From: Chloroflexia bacterium
GTDB taxonomy: Bacteria; Chloroflexota; Chloroflexia; Thermomicrobiales; UBA6265
Assembly: GCA_013698495.1 (NCBI GenBank)
Contig: JACCUV010000151.1
Coordinates: 1-7,273, forward strand
DNA length: 7,273 nucleotides
Direction: 5' to 3'
Positions 7,075 to 7,273 of this stretch are shown here, piece after piece; the stretch's first letter is position 1; the number at the start of each line of letters is the position of its first letter. The translations under genes were made by a program, and so were the position numbers. The notes beneath the pieces were generated by a model, which searched no databases, was not told the DNA's origin, and worked only from the letters and a program-made list of their open reading frames with translations.

Positions 7075-7110
7075 GTTGGCGCCTCAACGCACAGAGCTCG
7101 ATTCGCCAAC
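7075..7110. repeat. Inverted repeat in the leader of the aldehyde dehydrogenase gene
   Basis: Perfect 7-bp arms gttggcg (7075-7081) and cgccaac (7104-7110) are separated by 22 bases. They lie directly upstream of the ribosome binding site. It could be an operator for a dimeric regulator or a leader stem; nothing in the window identifies a regulator. Confidence 0.35.
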
Positions 7111-7120
7111 GAACAGACAT

Positions 7121-7150
7121 AAAAGTAGCGCCGCTGGTATTCAGCGACGC
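7121..7150 (-). terminator. Probable intrinsic terminator after tRNA-Asn
   Basis: On the - strand, GCGTCGCTG (7150-7142) pairs with CAGCGGCGC (7136-7128) over 9 bp including one G-U pair, with a 5-base loop. It is followed by TACTTTT. The position, about 10 bases beyond the tRNA 3' end, suits a tRNA terminator. The T run is short and interrupted, so read-through into the dehydrogenase gene is possible. Confidence 0.55.
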
Positions 7151-7159
7151 CTCATGCGG

Positions 7160-7231
7160 CTCCCCGACAAGGACTCGAACCTTGAACCTACCGGTTAACA
7201 GCCGGTCGCTCTACCATTGAGCTATCGGGGA
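7160..7231 (-). tRNA. tRNA-Asn (anticodon GUU)
   Basis: A 72-base cloverleaf reads cleanly on the - strand: acceptor TCCCCGA/TCGGGGA, D arm GCTC/GAGC with loop AATGGTA, anticodon stem ACCGG/CCGGT with loop CTGTTAA, variable loop AGGTT, and T arm CAAGG/CCTTG with loop TTCGAGT. The anticodon GTT lies at 7199-7197 and decodes AAC and AAU. The discriminator base is G, as expected for tRNA-Asn. The 3' CCA is not encoded (CCG follows) and must be added after transcription. All stems are perfectly paired. Confidence 0.97.
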
Positions 7232-7254
7232 ATGCGCTCTTTCCGAGCCGATGG

Positions 7255-7260
7255 AGTTTA
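7255..7260 (-). promoter_or_regulatory. Possible -10 element of the tRNA-Asn promoter
   Basis: TAAACT on the - strand (4 of 6 to TATAAT) is preceded by TGG, an extended -10 arrangement, 23 bases before the tRNA. The -35 region would fall beyond the right edge of the window, so this is tentative. Confidence 0.3.
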
Positions 7261-7273
7261 CCACAATCGACCC

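Noticed and set aside
5868..7220. A 450-codon open frame on the + strand opposite the dehydrogenase gene
   Set aside because: It lies wholly antisense to a well-recognised ALDH and runs into the tRNA gene. Its composition (many R, H, P) is that of a GC-rich shadow frame.
1..7273. CRISPR array, integrase, attachment-site duplication at the tRNA, or defence island
   Set aside because: I see no regularly spaced repeats and no integrase or effector gene. I also see no partial duplicate of the tRNA-Asn 3' end elsewhere in the window.

Overview
This is a GC-rich bacterial chromosomal window holding ordinary housekeeping and metabolic genes. It has four protein genes (one cut by the left edge), one tRNA, and short, structure-rich intergenic gaps. 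MutS2, Mfd and a three-cysteine LarE together fit a free-living bacterium. The style of the proteins and the short 'gacgaagga' hairpin repeats remind me of Chloroflexota (Thermomicrobia-like), but that is a weak inference from memory. No phage, transposase, CRISPR, toxin-antitoxin or defence gene is visible.

Layout, left to right. (1) The C-terminal 220 codons of mutS2 on the + strand, ending in an Smr domain. (2) A 105-bp convergent gap with a hairpin repeat. (3) A complete mfd (transcription-repair coupling factor) on the - strand. (4) A divergent mfd/larE gap with a good sigma-70-type promoter for mfd. (5) larE on the + strand, encoding the sulfur-inserting enzyme of nickel-pincer nucleotide biosynthesis, with three cysteines placed as in the iron-sulfur type. 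(6) A 261-bp convergent gap, the longest gene-free stretch, with a second copy of the hairpin repeat and a cluster of nested inverted repeats. (7) An aldehyde dehydrogenase gene on the - strand. (8) A tRNA-Asn(GUU) gene on the - strand, upstream of the dehydrogenase and separated from it by a probable intrinsic terminator.

Functional links. MutS2 and Mfd both handle stalled or aberrant nucleic-acid transactions, but they are convergent and do not form an operon. LarE stands alone: larB, larC and larA are not in the window. The dehydrogenase appears to be a single-gene unit behind the tRNA. I see no undescribed multi-gene system. The points most worth a second look are the two hairpin repeats that differ by paired compensatory changes, the folded segment at 5409-5491, and the orphan three-cysteine LarE.
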